Shown here one piece after another: positions 41,436 through 49,759 of a stretch of 64,000 nt of DNA (position 1 is its first letter; each line of letters opens with the position of its first letter). Source of the DNA: Celeribacter arenosi. Its GTDB lineage: Bacteria > Pseudomonadota > Alphaproteobacteria > Rhodobacterales > Rhodobacteraceae. The stretch spans positions 493,665 through 557,664 of the forward strand of contig NZ_BAABDF010000003.1 in NCBI RefSeq assembly GCF_039539485.1, written 5' to 3'. A model generated the notes under the pieces. The model had not been told where the DNA came from, searched no databases, and saw nothing but the letters and a program-made list of their open reading frames with translations. Both the position numbers and the translations under genes were made by a program.

Positions 41436-42340
41436 CCACCCGTGCCGGTTTCGTTGCCCTCATCGGAGAGCCCAATGCGGGTAAATCCACGCTGCTGAAC
41501 CGGATGGTCGGCGCGAAGGTTTCGATTGTGACCCATAAGGTGCAGACCACGCGGGCGCGCATTCGTGGCGTCGCGATCGAAGGCGATGCCCAGATTGTTT
41601 TTGTCGACACGCCCGGCATCTTCAAACCCAAACGCCGTCTTGATCGGGCCATGGTTACGGCCGCTTGGGGAGGGGCCGCGGACGCGGATGTTGTGGTCCT
41701 TTTGGTCGAGGCGCATCGTGGCGTGACCGAAGGGGTTGAAGCAATTCTCGCCGCGCTCGACGAGCATTCGAACCCGAAGCAGAAAATCGCGCTCGCGATC
41801 AACAAGATCGACATGGTGGATGTGGAGAAGCTTCTCGGCATCACCAAGGAACTCAATGAACGCCGCGATTTCGCGGAGACCTTTATGATCTCCGCCGAAA
41901 AGGGTCGTGGCGTCGAGGATCTGCGTAAATGGTTGGCCAAGGAGCTACCCGAGGGCCCGTGGCTCTATCCCGAAGACCAGATCGCCGATCTGCCGATGCG
42001 CATGATTGCTGCCGAAATCACGCGTGAGAAATTGACGCTCAACCTGCATCAGGAGCTGCCGTACCAGTTGACCGTGGAAACGGAAAAATGGGAGGAGCGC
42101 GATGATGGCTCCGCGCGCGTCGACCAGATCGTCTACGTATCGCGCGACGGTCACAAAGGCATCATTCTGGGCAAGCGTGGCGAGACCATCAAACGTATCT
42201 CGCGGGCCTCGCGCGAAGAGCTTTCGGAGTTTCTCGGCCGCAAGATCCACCTGTTCCTGCAGGTGAAGGTGCGTCCGAACTGGTTGGAAGAGGCTGAGCG
42301 CTACGGCGAAATGGGGCTTGATTTCAAGGATGGCAACTAG
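41432..42340 (+). CDS. era: GTPase Era
   Basis: A 302-residue Era. G1 is GEPNAGKS, G3 DTPG, G4 NKID; the C-terminal KH domain has VYVSRDGHKGIILGKRGETIKRI for 16S rRNA 3'-end binding. It assists 30S assembly. ATG overlaps the rnc stop by four bases. Confidence 0.96.
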   Translation: MTTRAGFVALIGEPNAGKSTLLNRMVGAKVSIVTHKVQTTRARIRGVAIEGDAQIVFVDTPGIFKPKRRLDRAMVTAAWGGAADADVVVLLVEAHRGVTEGVEAILAALDEHSNPKQKIALAINKIDMVDVEKLLGITKELNERRDFAETFMISAEKGRGVEDLRKWLAKELPEGPWLYPEDQIADLPMRMIAAEITREKLTLNLHQELPYQLTVETEKWEERDDGSARVDQIVYVSRDGHKGIILGKRGETIKRISRASREELSEFLGRKIHLFLQVKVRPNWLEEAERYGEMGLDFKDGN

Positions 42341-42665
42341 GCTTGCCACCCATGTGTGGGTCGGTGCCTATCTGACCCGTCTGCGTCTGGCCGACATTCC
42401 CGTTTTTGTCGTTCGAAAAGGGGACGAAACTGCCGGCGCGGTGATCATCAAACTCAATACGCTGGACGGGCAAGCGCGGGCGTTTCAACGCGAGTTCAAT
42501 TTTGAAAACGACCGGCGTGACTGGGTCATCCTGAAAGAGGGCGCAGAGCGGGACGTAGATGCGGCCCTATCGCGGCAAGCCGGATTTGATCCGGATTTGT
42601 GGATCATAGAGGTCGAAGATCGTCAGGGACGTAGTCTTCTCGACGAACCGGGGCTGTCCGACTAA
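42330..42665 (+). CDS. DUF1491 protein
   Basis: A 111-residue protein with VWVGAYLTRLRLADIPVFVVRKGDETAGAVIIKL and a C-terminal DPDLWIIEVEDRQGRSLLDEPGL, as in DUF1491, an alphaproteobacterial family of unknown function usually next to era or recO. Its start overlaps the end of era by 11 bases. Its last 62 bases overlap the 3' end of the opposite-strand membrane gene. Confidence 0.8.
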   Translation: MATRLATHVWVGAYLTRLRLADIPVFVVRKGDETAGAVIIKLNTLDGQARAFQREFNFENDRRDWVILKEGAERDVDAALSRQAGFDPDLWIIEVEDRQGRSLLDEPGLSD

Positions 42666-43266
42666 TCACCCGTCCGATGGCAACGACCAACACGCCCGCG
42701 ACATAGAAGGCGATGAGGAATTTCATCACCCATGCCATCAGGCCACCCCACCCGAGTTCGGCTAGATTGACGAAGAAATACGGGTAGAACCCTGTCAGGG
42801 CCCCGCGTGTCACTGCGTAAATGACGTAGACCAGCGGCCAGAGCAGCCAGACCGCCGCATGGCGCCACCTCAGTTCCGATTTTGGCGCACAGATCGTCCA
42901 CCACAATGCCAGCAAAAGCGGATTGATGGTGTGGAAGAGCGTGTCGGACACCCATGACAGCCCGCGTTGCGGTTCGTCATTCCCGAGCAGCAGGTGGAAA
43001 ACCGCCATCACGATCAACATCCACAGAGTTAGGGCCGCCAACCAACTGTCGCCTAGGAACCGCCCCGTGGAGCTCATGCGTGCGAACAGGACCATGACGA
43101 GAACATTGGTCCAGAGGGTGAAGTATTTGAGTTGATGCCACAGAATTCCGATTGGGCCACCGTGCTCTCCCGAGATTGCGTGCTTTGCGAAAGAGGCCGC
43201 AAAAGCGATGGCGCCAAGGAGGCTGATGAGGGCTGCGAAGGCCAAAGCTAAACGAGACATTTTCAT
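42604..43266 (-). CDS. Pr6Pr six-helix membrane protein
   Basis: A 220-residue protein with six hydrophobic segments and the Pr6Pr pattern: KYFTLWTNVLVMVLF, LLLGNDEPQRGLSW, HTINPLLLALWW and LVYVIYAVTRGALTGFYPYFFVN. Function unknown. The C-terminal coding part overlaps the end of the DUF1491 gene by 62 bases in the opposite direction. Confidence 0.8.
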   Translation of the reverse strand: MKMSRLALAFAALISLLGAIAFAASFAKHAISGEHGGPIGILWHQLKYFTLWTNVLVMVLFARMSSTGRFLGDSWLAALTLWMLIVMAVFHLLLGNDEPQRGLSWVSDTLFHTINPLLLALWWTICAPKSELRWRHAAVWLLWPLVYVIYAVTRGALTGFYPYFFVNLAELGWGGLMAWVMKFLIAFYVAGVLVVAIGRVISRTAPVRREDYVPDDLRPL

Positions 43267-43293
43267 AGGTCAGGAGGCTAGGCGGGTTTTGCG

Positions 43294-43304
43294 TTGCAGC
43301 GCAA
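43294..43304. promoter_or_regulatory. TTGC-AGC-GCAA dyad (first copy)
   Basis: An 11-bp dyad TTGCAGCGCAA in the divergent region between the Pr6Pr gene and recO, identical to one upstream of mcd. TGC-rich dyads of this sort resemble those bound by PhaR-type regulators, but the assignment is tentative. Confidence 0.35.
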
Positions 43305-43345
43305 TCCGCTTGCGCGTGGTGTGACGCAACGACAGAGTAAAGCCC

Positions 43346-44074
43346 ATGGAGTGGCGTGATCAGGGTACAGTTTTGGCCGTGCGCAAGCATGGTGAGACCT
43401 CGGTGATCGTCGAGGTCTTCACACAGACCCATGGACGCCACGCAGGTGTTGTGCGCGGCGGCATTTCGCGAAAGATGACGCCCCACCTGCAGCCCGGTGG
43501 CCAGATCTCGGTGACTTGGCGCGCGCGGTTGGAGGACCACATCGGCAGTTTCACGGTCGAACCCCTCAAAAGCCGCGCCGCGCAGGTGATGAGTGATCCG
43601 CTCGCGCTGTCGGCGCTCGGCTCTATCACCGCGCTGCTCGTCACGACGCTGCCCGAACGCGAAGATCACGGCTATCTCTATGCCGAAACGGAGCGTTTGC
43701 TGGACGCTCTTGGAACCTCCCCCGACTGGCCGCTGAGCTATCTCCATTGGGAGGTGTCGCTGTTGGAGGAGTTGGGGTTCGGGCTCGACCTGTCCGCCTG
43801 CGCCGTCACGGGTAGCCCCGATGATCTGGCCTATGTGTCACCCAAAAGCGGTCGCGCTGTGAGCCGTAAAGGGGCAGGGGAATGGGCGGACAGGCTACTG
43901 CCATTGCCCCAGTGTCTACTGGGTCAATCGTCGGTGGACTACGTAGAAATCCGGCAGGGCCTCGGCACGACGGGGCATTTCATCGCCCGCATTACTGCCG
44001 AGCTATTTGACAAACCCCTTCCGCAGGCGCGCGAGCGATTTCTTGATCGAATGGCGCGTCAGGCGCGGCCCTGA
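43346..44074 (+). CDS. recO: DNA repair protein RecO
   Basis: A 242-residue RecO with the N-terminal OB-fold (MEWRDQGTVLAVRKHGETSVIVEVFTQ region) and the C-terminal helical domain containing WEVSLLEELGFGLDLSACAVTG. It works with RecR to load RecA on SSB-coated DNA. The 3' end overlaps the opposite-strand SDR gene by 16 bases. Confidence 0.94.
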   Translation: MEWRDQGTVLAVRKHGETSVIVEVFTQTHGRHAGVVRGGISRKMTPHLQPGGQISVTWRARLEDHIGSFTVEPLKSRAAQVMSDPLALSALGSITALLVTTLPEREDHGYLYAETERLLDALGTSPDWPLSYLHWEVSLLEELGFGLDLSACAVTGSPDDLAYVSPKSGRAVSRKGAGEWADRLLPLPQCLLGQSSVDYVEIRQGLGTTGHFIARITAELFDKPLPQARERFLDRMARQARP

Positions 44075-45066
44075 CTGTCCAGGAACCAAGCGGTGCGCAG
44101 TATCGCTTCGCGAGCGGGGACAAAGGTGACGCCCAGATCGCGCGTGGCCGCAGCGTTGGTCAGTGACATTTTCAACCCGATCATATTCTTCACGACGGCC
44201 AGTTGTTTGTCGAACAGCGCGAAAACGGAAACCAACCATTTGGGCGCGATGCGCTGTGCGATTTTGCGGTCGGGGAAGCTATCAGCCAAATGTGCGGCCA
44301 TGTCGGGCATGGATAAAAAGCCATCTGCGCAAATGTATCTGTTCCCGATGCTGGCGGGATTGTTGAGCGCGCCCAAGTGACAGGCGGAGACGTCTTCGAC
44401 GTCAACGACCGGCAACATAAAATCGGGCACCATCGGGTCTTTTCCGGACAGAATGCGTTTGATGATCGAAACCGAGGACCCCATCGTATTGTCCATGGGA
44501 ATGCCGCACACCAATCCGGGGTTGATAACGGTGATTTCCATTTCCGGATGTTTTTCGGCAAACGCCCAGGCTGCTTTTTCCGCGAAGATTTTTGAACGGG
44601 TATAGGCCACAGCGGTGGCTGCGGACGGATCGGACCAATCGGAATCGCTCAGCGGAGAGGATTTGACCCCGTGCATGATGGCCTCCATCGAGGAGGTGAT
44701 AATGACACGTGTGACGCCCGCAGCCTGTGCAGCTTTCAAAACCCTCTCGGTGCCTTCGACCGCCGGTTTGATGACAATGCTTTCGTCCTTCGGGTTTTCG
44801 AGGGGGAAAGGCGAGGCGGTATGCATTACTGCATCAACGCCTGCCATTGCTGCGTCCCAACCGGCGTCAGACGTGAGATCGGCCTGCACAAATGTGAGCC
44901 TGTCGAGAGCCTCGTCAGGCAGGTCACCCATAGCGGCGCGTACTTCGTCGCCACGGTTCAGTGAACGTAGCGTACCGCGAACGCTGTCTCCCTGCGTCAG
45001 GAGGTCATAGGCGATCCGTTTCGCGATAAATCCCGAGACGCCGGTAAGCAGAATGGTGCGAGGCAT
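44059..45066 (-). CDS. Extended short-chain dehydrogenase (dihydroflavonol-4-reductase-like)
   Basis: A 335-residue NAD(P)-dependent extended SDR. The Rossmann motif TGVSGFIAKRIAYDLL (about residues 8-23) and the catalytic YTRSK (Tyr/Lys, about 164-168) are present, with ITSSMEAIMHG carrying the Ser. It resembles aldehyde reductases of the dihydroflavonol-reductase group; substrate unknown. A perfect 13-bp inverted repeat sits directly upstream, so it is probably controlled by a dedicated repressor. Confidence 0.85.
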   Translation of the reverse strand: MPRTILLTGVSGFIAKRIAYDLLTQGDSVRGTLRSLNRGDEVRAAMGDLPDEALDRLTFVQADLTSDAGWDAAMAGVDAVMHTASPFPLENPKDESIVIKPAVEGTERVLKAAQAAGVTRVIITSSMEAIMHGVKSSPLSDSDWSDPSAATAVAYTRSKIFAEKAAWAFAEKHPEMEITVINPGLVCGIPMDNTMGSSVSIIKRILSGKDPMVPDFMLPVVDVEDVSACHLGALNNPASIGNRYICADGFLSMPDMAAHLADSFPDRKIAQRIAPKWLVSVFALFDKQLAVVKNMIGLKMSLTNAAATRDLGVTFVPAREAILRTAWFLDSQGRA

Positions 45067-45074
45067 GCGTAAAT

Positions 45075-45106
45075 CCTAAATCTAAACCAATTCGTTTAGA
45101 TTTAGG
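45075..45106 (-). promoter_or_regulatory. Long perfect palindromic operator before the SDR gene
   Basis: Arms CCTAAATCTAAAC and GTTTAGATTTAGG are perfect 13-bp inverted repeats separated by six bases, ending eight bases before the start codon of the SDR gene. It is AT-rich and without a T-run, so it looks like an operator (TetR-type most likely) rather than a terminator for the upstream mcd. Confidence 0.7.
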
Positions 45107-45127
45107 CGTTATGCGCCCGCAATCAAG

Positions 45128-46801
45128 TCACGAAAGCAGGCGACGTGCGATCACTTGGGCCTGAATTTCACCTGCACCCTCGAAGATGTTCAGAATGCGT
45201 GCATCGCACAGAATACGCGAGATCTGATATTCGAGAGCGAAACCGTTGCCCCCGTGGATTTGTAGCGCGTTATCGGCAGCCGCCCACGCCACGCGGGCGC
45301 CCAGAAGCTTGGCCATGCCGGCCTCTACGTCGCAGCGGTGTCCGTGGTCTTTTTCCCACGCAGAGAAATAGGTCAATTGACGCGCAATCATGATTTCGAC
45401 CGCCATCATGGCGAGTTTGCCGGACACGCGCGGGAACTCGATGAGCGATTTGCCGAACTGTTTGCGGTCTTCGGCGTATTGCATGCCGATTTCGAGGGCG
45501 TTCTGCGCCACGCCGATGGCACGGGCGGCGGTTTGGATGCGCGCACTCTCGAATGTTTCCATGAGCTGTTTAAAGCCCTTGCCTTCCTCACCGCCGAGCA
45601 GGTTGTCGGCCTTGACCGCGAAACCGTCGAAAGCGAGTTCGTATTCCTTCATACCGCGATAGCCAAGCACCTCGATTTCGCCACCCGTCATGCCGTCTGT
45701 CGGGAACGGGTTTGCCACATCGCCAGGCGTTTTTTCGGCGATGAACATCGACAGGCCACGGTAGTCCGAGGTGTCGGGGTTGGTGCGGGCAAGCAGGGTC
45801 ATGACGTTGGCGCGCGCGGCGTGGGTGATCCACGTTTTGTTGCCGGTTACCGAATAGGTTTCGCCATCTTTCACCGCGCGCGTGCGCAATGAGCCGAGAT
45901 CGGAGCCGGTATTGGGTTCGGTGAATACGGCCGTTGGCAGGACTTCTGCGGAAGAGATTTTGGGCAGCCACTCTGCCTTTTGAGCGTCGGTGCCGCCCGT
46001 CAGGATAAGTTCTGCGGCAATCTCCGAACGGGTGCCGAGCGAGCCGACGCCGATGTAGCCACGCGATAGCTCCTCTGAAACCACAACCATGGCCGCCTTG
46101 GGAAAACCAAAGCCACCGAATTCTTCGGGAATCGTCAGGCCAAAGACGCCCATTTCGGCGAGCTCTTCGATGACGGACATCGGAATCAATTCGTCTTTGA
46201 GATGCCATTCGTGGGCAAAAGGGACGACCTTGTCGTCTGCGTAGCGGCGGAATTGGTCGCGCACCATTTCCAACTCGTCGTCCAGACCCGTCGCGCCAAA
46301 TGTCGCATGGCCGTGGTTGTCGCGCATGAGGGCCACCAAACGCGTGCGCGCGGCGGTCGAATTGCCTTCGAGAATGAGTTTGACCACTTCGGGGTCGTTG
46401 GGTTGCACCAGGCCGAGACCGAGATCCGACAGGCGCACAATCTCACCCTGGTTCATCGGGATGCCGCCGTGAATCTGGCTCAGGTATTCGCCAAAACCGA
46501 TCTGGAGGATGAGTTTTTCCATCTCGCCGAGCGCGCCCTCGCCGTCGAGTGCCACGGCCCATTTCTGCATCTGGCGCAGGCTTTCCACATAGGTCGCCAA
46601 CCAGGCCAGTCCGTGCGCGGCCAACTGGTTTTCTTCGACCTTGGCACTGCTGATCCGGTCACCGTCGAGAAACTGGTCGCGCAGGGCGTCGCGTGCGCGT
46701 TCCAGAAGTGCCTCCATCGGCGCGACGGAGGCGGCCGTCAGAGTCAGCAAATCTGGGAGCAGAGCATTTGGGGCGGTTGCGTCGTGGGTATCAAGGGCCA
46801 T
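45128..46801 (-). CDS. mcd: (2S)-Methylsuccinyl-CoA dehydrogenase
   Basis: A 557-residue acyl-CoA dehydrogenase with an N-terminal extension of about 150 residues before the normal ACAD fold. The extension (LAAHGLAWLATYVESLRQMQKWA, and EMEKLILQIGFGEYLSQIHGGIPM) is the feature I associate with Mcd, which oxidises methylsuccinyl-CoA to mesaconyl-CoA in the ethylmalonyl-CoA pathway and passes electrons to ETF. ACAD motifs AVFTEPNTGSDLGSLRT and the C-terminal IFEGAGEIQAQVIARRLL are standard. A generic ACAD is the fallback. A TTGC-N3-GCAA dyad lies upstream. Confidence 0.85.
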   Translation of the reverse strand: MALDTHDATAPNALLPDLLTLTAASVAPMEALLERARDALRDQFLDGDRISSAKVEENQLAAHGLAWLATYVESLRQMQKWAVALDGEGALGEMEKLILQIGFGEYLSQIHGGIPMNQGEIVRLSDLGLGLVQPNDPEVVKLILEGNSTAARTRLVALMRDNHGHATFGATGLDDELEMVRDQFRRYADDKVVPFAHEWHLKDELIPMSVIEELAEMGVFGLTIPEEFGGFGFPKAAMVVVSEELSRGYIGVGSLGTRSEIAAELILTGGTDAQKAEWLPKISSAEVLPTAVFTEPNTGSDLGSLRTRAVKDGETYSVTGNKTWITHAARANVMTLLARTNPDTSDYRGLSMFIAEKTPGDVANPFPTDGMTGGEIEVLGYRGMKEYELAFDGFAVKADNLLGGEEGKGFKQLMETFESARIQTAARAIGVAQNALEIGMQYAEDRKQFGKSLIEFPRVSGKLAMMAVEIMIARQLTYFSAWEKDHGHRCDVEAGMAKLLGARVAWAAADNALQIHGGNGFALEYQISRILCDARILNIFEGAGEIQAQVIARRLLS

Positions 46802-46848
46802 GGGAATCTCTTTCGTCTCGGACTCGGGCCTGTCTAATCCTTTCGCAG

Positions 46849-46859
46849 TTGCAGCGCAA
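46849..46859 (-). promoter_or_regulatory. TTGC-AGC-GCAA dyad (second copy, before mcd)
   Basis: The same 11-bp dyad as at 43294-43304, about 50 bases before the mcd start codon, in the divergent region shared with the TauE-like gene. Position fits an operator for mcd. Confidence 0.4.
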
Positions 46860-46949
46860 TTATATTTTCCAAAAAAGCCACTGTGCGCATAAAAATGTCG
46901 TGCGGCATTTTGTGTGTCTCCTCTTCGCGCGACGCTTTATAGCACCTCT

Positions 46950-47723
46950 ATGATCTTTGATGCCCTATTCGCCCTGATGAGCCCGTCAGCGTTTGTTTTC
47001 GCCCTAGCCCTCACGGCGATGGCCGGTTTCGTCAAAGGCGCGACAGGGTTTGCCATGCCCATGATCATGATCTCGGGCCTTGGTTCCTTCCTTCCGCCCG
47101 ACGTCGCGCTTGCTGGGCTTATCGTGCCAACAATGCTCACGAACCTGTGGCAGAGTTTTCGCGGCGGGATGGGCGAGGCCGTTGGCGCGGCGCGGGACTA
47201 TCGCCTGTATATTGCGGCGCTCTTGGTCGTGATCGTGCTGTCAGCCCAACTCGTGACCATTCTGCCCGATAGCGCGGTTTTCCTTTCGCTTGGTATCGCT
47301 GTGATCGCGCTCTCCGCGCTTCTGATGCGTGGATTCACATTCTACGTGCCACGCGAAAAGCGCGGGCCCTATGACATCGGGATCGGCGCATTATCCGGTC
47401 TCATCGGCGGCATCTCAGGAATTTGGGGGCCGCTGACAATTGCCTATCTCACGGCGACGGATACGCCAAAAAAGACCCAGATCCGCGTGACAGGTGTGAT
47501 CTTTGCCTCCGGCGCTATCGTGTTGTTCCTCGCCCACCTCAGATCCGGCGTTCTCAATGCCGCCACACTGCCACTTTCCGCAGCACTGGTCCTGCCTGCC
47601 CTGTTGGGGATGGGGGCGGGGCAGCTCGTTCAAGACAGGTTGGACCAAGTGAGGTTTCGTCGGGTGACATTGGTCGTGCTGATGATTGCGGGGCTGAACC
47701 TGTTGCGCCGCGGGTTGTTTTAG
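46950..47723 (+). CDS. TauE/SafE-family permease
   Basis: A 257-residue membrane protein with the TauE/SafE double-repeat: TAMAGFVKGATGFAMPMIMI near the N-terminus and GALSGLIGGISGIWGPLTIAYL in the second half, seven to eight hydrophobic segments. The family includes sulfite/sulfoacetate exporters. Substrate unknown here. ATG 46950 is preferred over in-frame starts further upstream, since the next residues start the first helix. Divergent from mcd; ends before a shared terminator. Confidence 0.85.
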   Translation: MIFDALFALMSPSAFVFALALTAMAGFVKGATGFAMPMIMISGLGSFLPPDVALAGLIVPTMLTNLWQSFRGGMGEAVGAARDYRLYIAALLVVIVLSAQLVTILPDSAVFLSLGIAVIALSALLMRGFTFYVPREKRGPYDIGIGALSGLIGGISGIWGPLTIAYLTATDTPKKTQIRVTGVIFASGAIVLFLAHLRSGVLNAATLPLSAALVLPALLGMGAGQLVQDRLDQVRFRRVTLVVLMIAGLNLLRRGLF

Positions 47724-47743
47724 GATCTCCCGCCCGCGCAAAG

Positions 47744-47770
47744 AAAAAGGCGCGCCGTAGCACGCCTTTC
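47744..47770. terminator. Bidirectional terminator between the TauE-like gene and pckA
   Basis: A stem AAAGGCG / CGCCTTT, extended inward by GC/GC past one mismatch with loop CGTA, lies between the two convergent stops, with an A-run on one side and a T-rich stretch on the other. Confidence 0.75.
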
Positions 47771-47792
47771 CTATTGTCTCTTTGGCCGTTGA

Positions 47793-49391
47793 TCAGCCGA
47801 TAGCCGCAGCTTTCACATCGTCATCAATGTATTCGAGATACTGTGTGAAGTTCTCGGAGAACATATTGACGAGTTTTTCCGCCTGAGCATCGTAGGCTTC
47901 TTTGTCGTGCCATGTGCGGCGTGGCTCGAGCAGGAGATCGGGCACGCCGGGAACGTGGACAGGAACGTCAAAGCCGAAGTTGTCGTCTTTGCGGTACTCG
48001 ACATTCGCCAGAGAGCCGTCGAGGGCAGCGTGCAACAGGTTGCGTGTCGCCTTGATCGGCATCCGCGACCCTGTGCCATAAGCGCCACCGGTCCAGCCCG
48101 TGTTCACCAGCCAGCAGGTTGCGCCATGTGTGGCAATTTTTTCCTGCAGGAGTTTTCCGTAGGCTTCCGGACGGCGCGGCATAAAGGGCGCGCCAAAGCA
48201 GGTCGAGAATGTCGGCTGTGGCTCGGTAATGCCGCGTTCGGTGCCCGCGACTTTGGACGTGAAGCCCGACAGGAAGTGATACATCGCCTGCGCCGGTGTG
48301 AGTCGTGCGATTGGAGGCAACACGCCAAAGGCATCACAGGTTAGCATGATGATATTCTTCGGGTGCCCGCCAAGCGCGGTCTCGGACGCGTTGGAGATGT
48401 AGTGCAGCGGATAAGCACACCGCATGTTCGGAGTGAGCGAGTCATCTTCGAAGTCGAGATCTTTGGTATGCGGGTCGAAAACCATGTTTTCGATCACGGT
48501 GCCGAACTTTGATGTCGTTGCGTAGATTTCCGGCTCTGCCTCTGGCGAAAGGGAAATAGTTTTTGCGTAGCAGCCGCCTTCGAAGTTGAAGGTGCCGCGT
48601 TCGGACCATCCATGTTCGTCATCGCCGATGAGAACGCGGCTCGGGTCAGCCGACAGAGTCGTTTTGCCGGTGCCGGAGAGGCCAAAGAAGACCGCCGTGT
48701 CGACCGGATTGCCCGGCGCATGGTTGGCAGAACAGTGCATCGCCATGACGCCTTTGCCCGGCAGGATGTAGTTCAGGAGGGTAAACACGCCCTTCTTGTT
48801 TTCGCCCGCATACTCGGTGCCGCCGACAAGAATGATCTTCTTGGCGAAGTTGAGTGCGATAACGGTCTCACTACGGCAGCCGTGTTTTTCGGGGTCGGCT
48901 TTGAACGTCGGGCAGTTGATGACCGTAAAATCAGGCACGAAGTCGTCGAGTTCTTTGAGGGCCGGACGGCGCATCATCGTGCGGATGAACAGGTTATGCC
49001 ATGCAAGTTCCTGAACGAAGCGCACATCAAGGCGGTGTGCCGCATCCGCGCCGCCATAAAGGTCCTGCACGAAGTAGTCGCCGCCCTTCATGTGCTCAAG
49101 CATATCTGCGTAAAGCACATCGAAGCTCGCCGGATCCATGGGTTTGTTGTTTTCCCACCAGATGGTGTCTTCGACGTCAGGTGTGCGGACGACGAATTTG
49201 TCCAATGGCGAACGGCCGGTATGTTTGCCGGTGGAAACATAAATCGAGCCGCCTTTGCCCAGAGTCCCCTCGCCGCGTTTGAGCGACTCTTCGATGAGGG
49301 CAGGCTCCAGATAGTTGTAATAGACGTTGCCGAGGCCTTTGATGCCTTGGTCTTCCAAAGTGAAAGCCGGGTTCACGCGTCCGGTTGTCAT
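47793..49391 (-). CDS. pckA: Phosphoenolpyruvate carboxykinase (ATP)
   Basis: A 532-residue ATP-dependent PEPCK that converts oxaloacetate to PEP in gluconeogenesis. The kinase 1a P-loop is GLSGTGKTTLSADP (about residues 233-246), preceded by the metal/oxaloacetate residues in ILVGGTEYAGE and MHCSAN, with kinase 2 in LIGDDEHGWSERG. Normal length. It is divergent from chvI-chvG; this pckA-chvI arrangement is conserved in alphaproteobacteria. Confidence 0.97.
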   Translation of the reverse strand: MTTGRVNPAFTLEDQGIKGLGNVYYNYLEPALIEESLKRGEGTLGKGGSIYVSTGKHTGRSPLDKFVVRTPDVEDTIWWENNKPMDPASFDVLYADMLEHMKGGDYFVQDLYGGADAAHRLDVRFVQELAWHNLFIRTMMRRPALKELDDFVPDFTVINCPTFKADPEKHGCRSETVIALNFAKKIILVGGTEYAGENKKGVFTLLNYILPGKGVMAMHCSANHAPGNPVDTAVFFGLSGTGKTTLSADPSRVLIGDDEHGWSERGTFNFEGGCYAKTISLSPEAEPEIYATTSKFGTVIENMVFDPHTKDLDFEDDSLTPNMRCAYPLHYISNASETALGGHPKNIIMLTCDAFGVLPPIARLTPAQAMYHFLSGFTSKVAGTERGITEPQPTFSTCFGAPFMPRRPEAYGKLLQEKIATHGATCWLVNTGWTGGAYGTGSRMPIKATRNLLHAALDGSLANVEYRKDDNFGFDVPVHVPGVPDLLLEPRRTWHDKEAYDAQAEKLVNMFSENFTQYLEYIDDDVKAAAIG

Positions 49392-49759
49392 GGTGCAAGC
49401 TCCCCGCCGCGTCTCTACGGCGTCTTATGATCTGTCATCCGCGAAGGGCCTTTCGCGACCCCGGCTTCGTGCCAAGGCAAGGACGTCATAGCATGGCGAT
49501 TCACGGCGTAAACAGGACACAGGTCAAAGTTAGCGCAACCAATTTCGTGTTAGCGAAAACATGCACACAGGTATGTGCTGGCAGCATTTGCGGCCTCTCG
49601 GGCAATAATGTGAGACAAATTAGCCATTCCTTGCGATTTTTCAGATGAGATCACTCACAGGTCACGCACTGATTCGCGGTTTCGCTTGATTTGAAGCAGG
49701 GAAAACGGGAAGGTTAACGCAAAAAAACGAAGCAAATGAGCAGTTAAAGGAACTCGAAC
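49392..49759. other. Divergent regulatory region pckA / chvI
   Basis: No gene in these 368 bases. Visible elements: a near-perfect palindrome (CGCGAAGGG/CCTTTCGCG, one mismatch) at 49440-49457, about 50 bases from the pckA start; direct repeats GTTAGCG at 49529-49535 and 49549-49555, exactly 20 bases apart, the spacing expected for an OmpR-type dimer such as ChvI; a GCACA-N6-TGTGC dyad at about 49563; and an ACACAGGT direct repeat at 49517 and 49565. AAAGGAAC before ATG 49760 is the ribosome-binding site of chvI. Confidence 0.5.
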
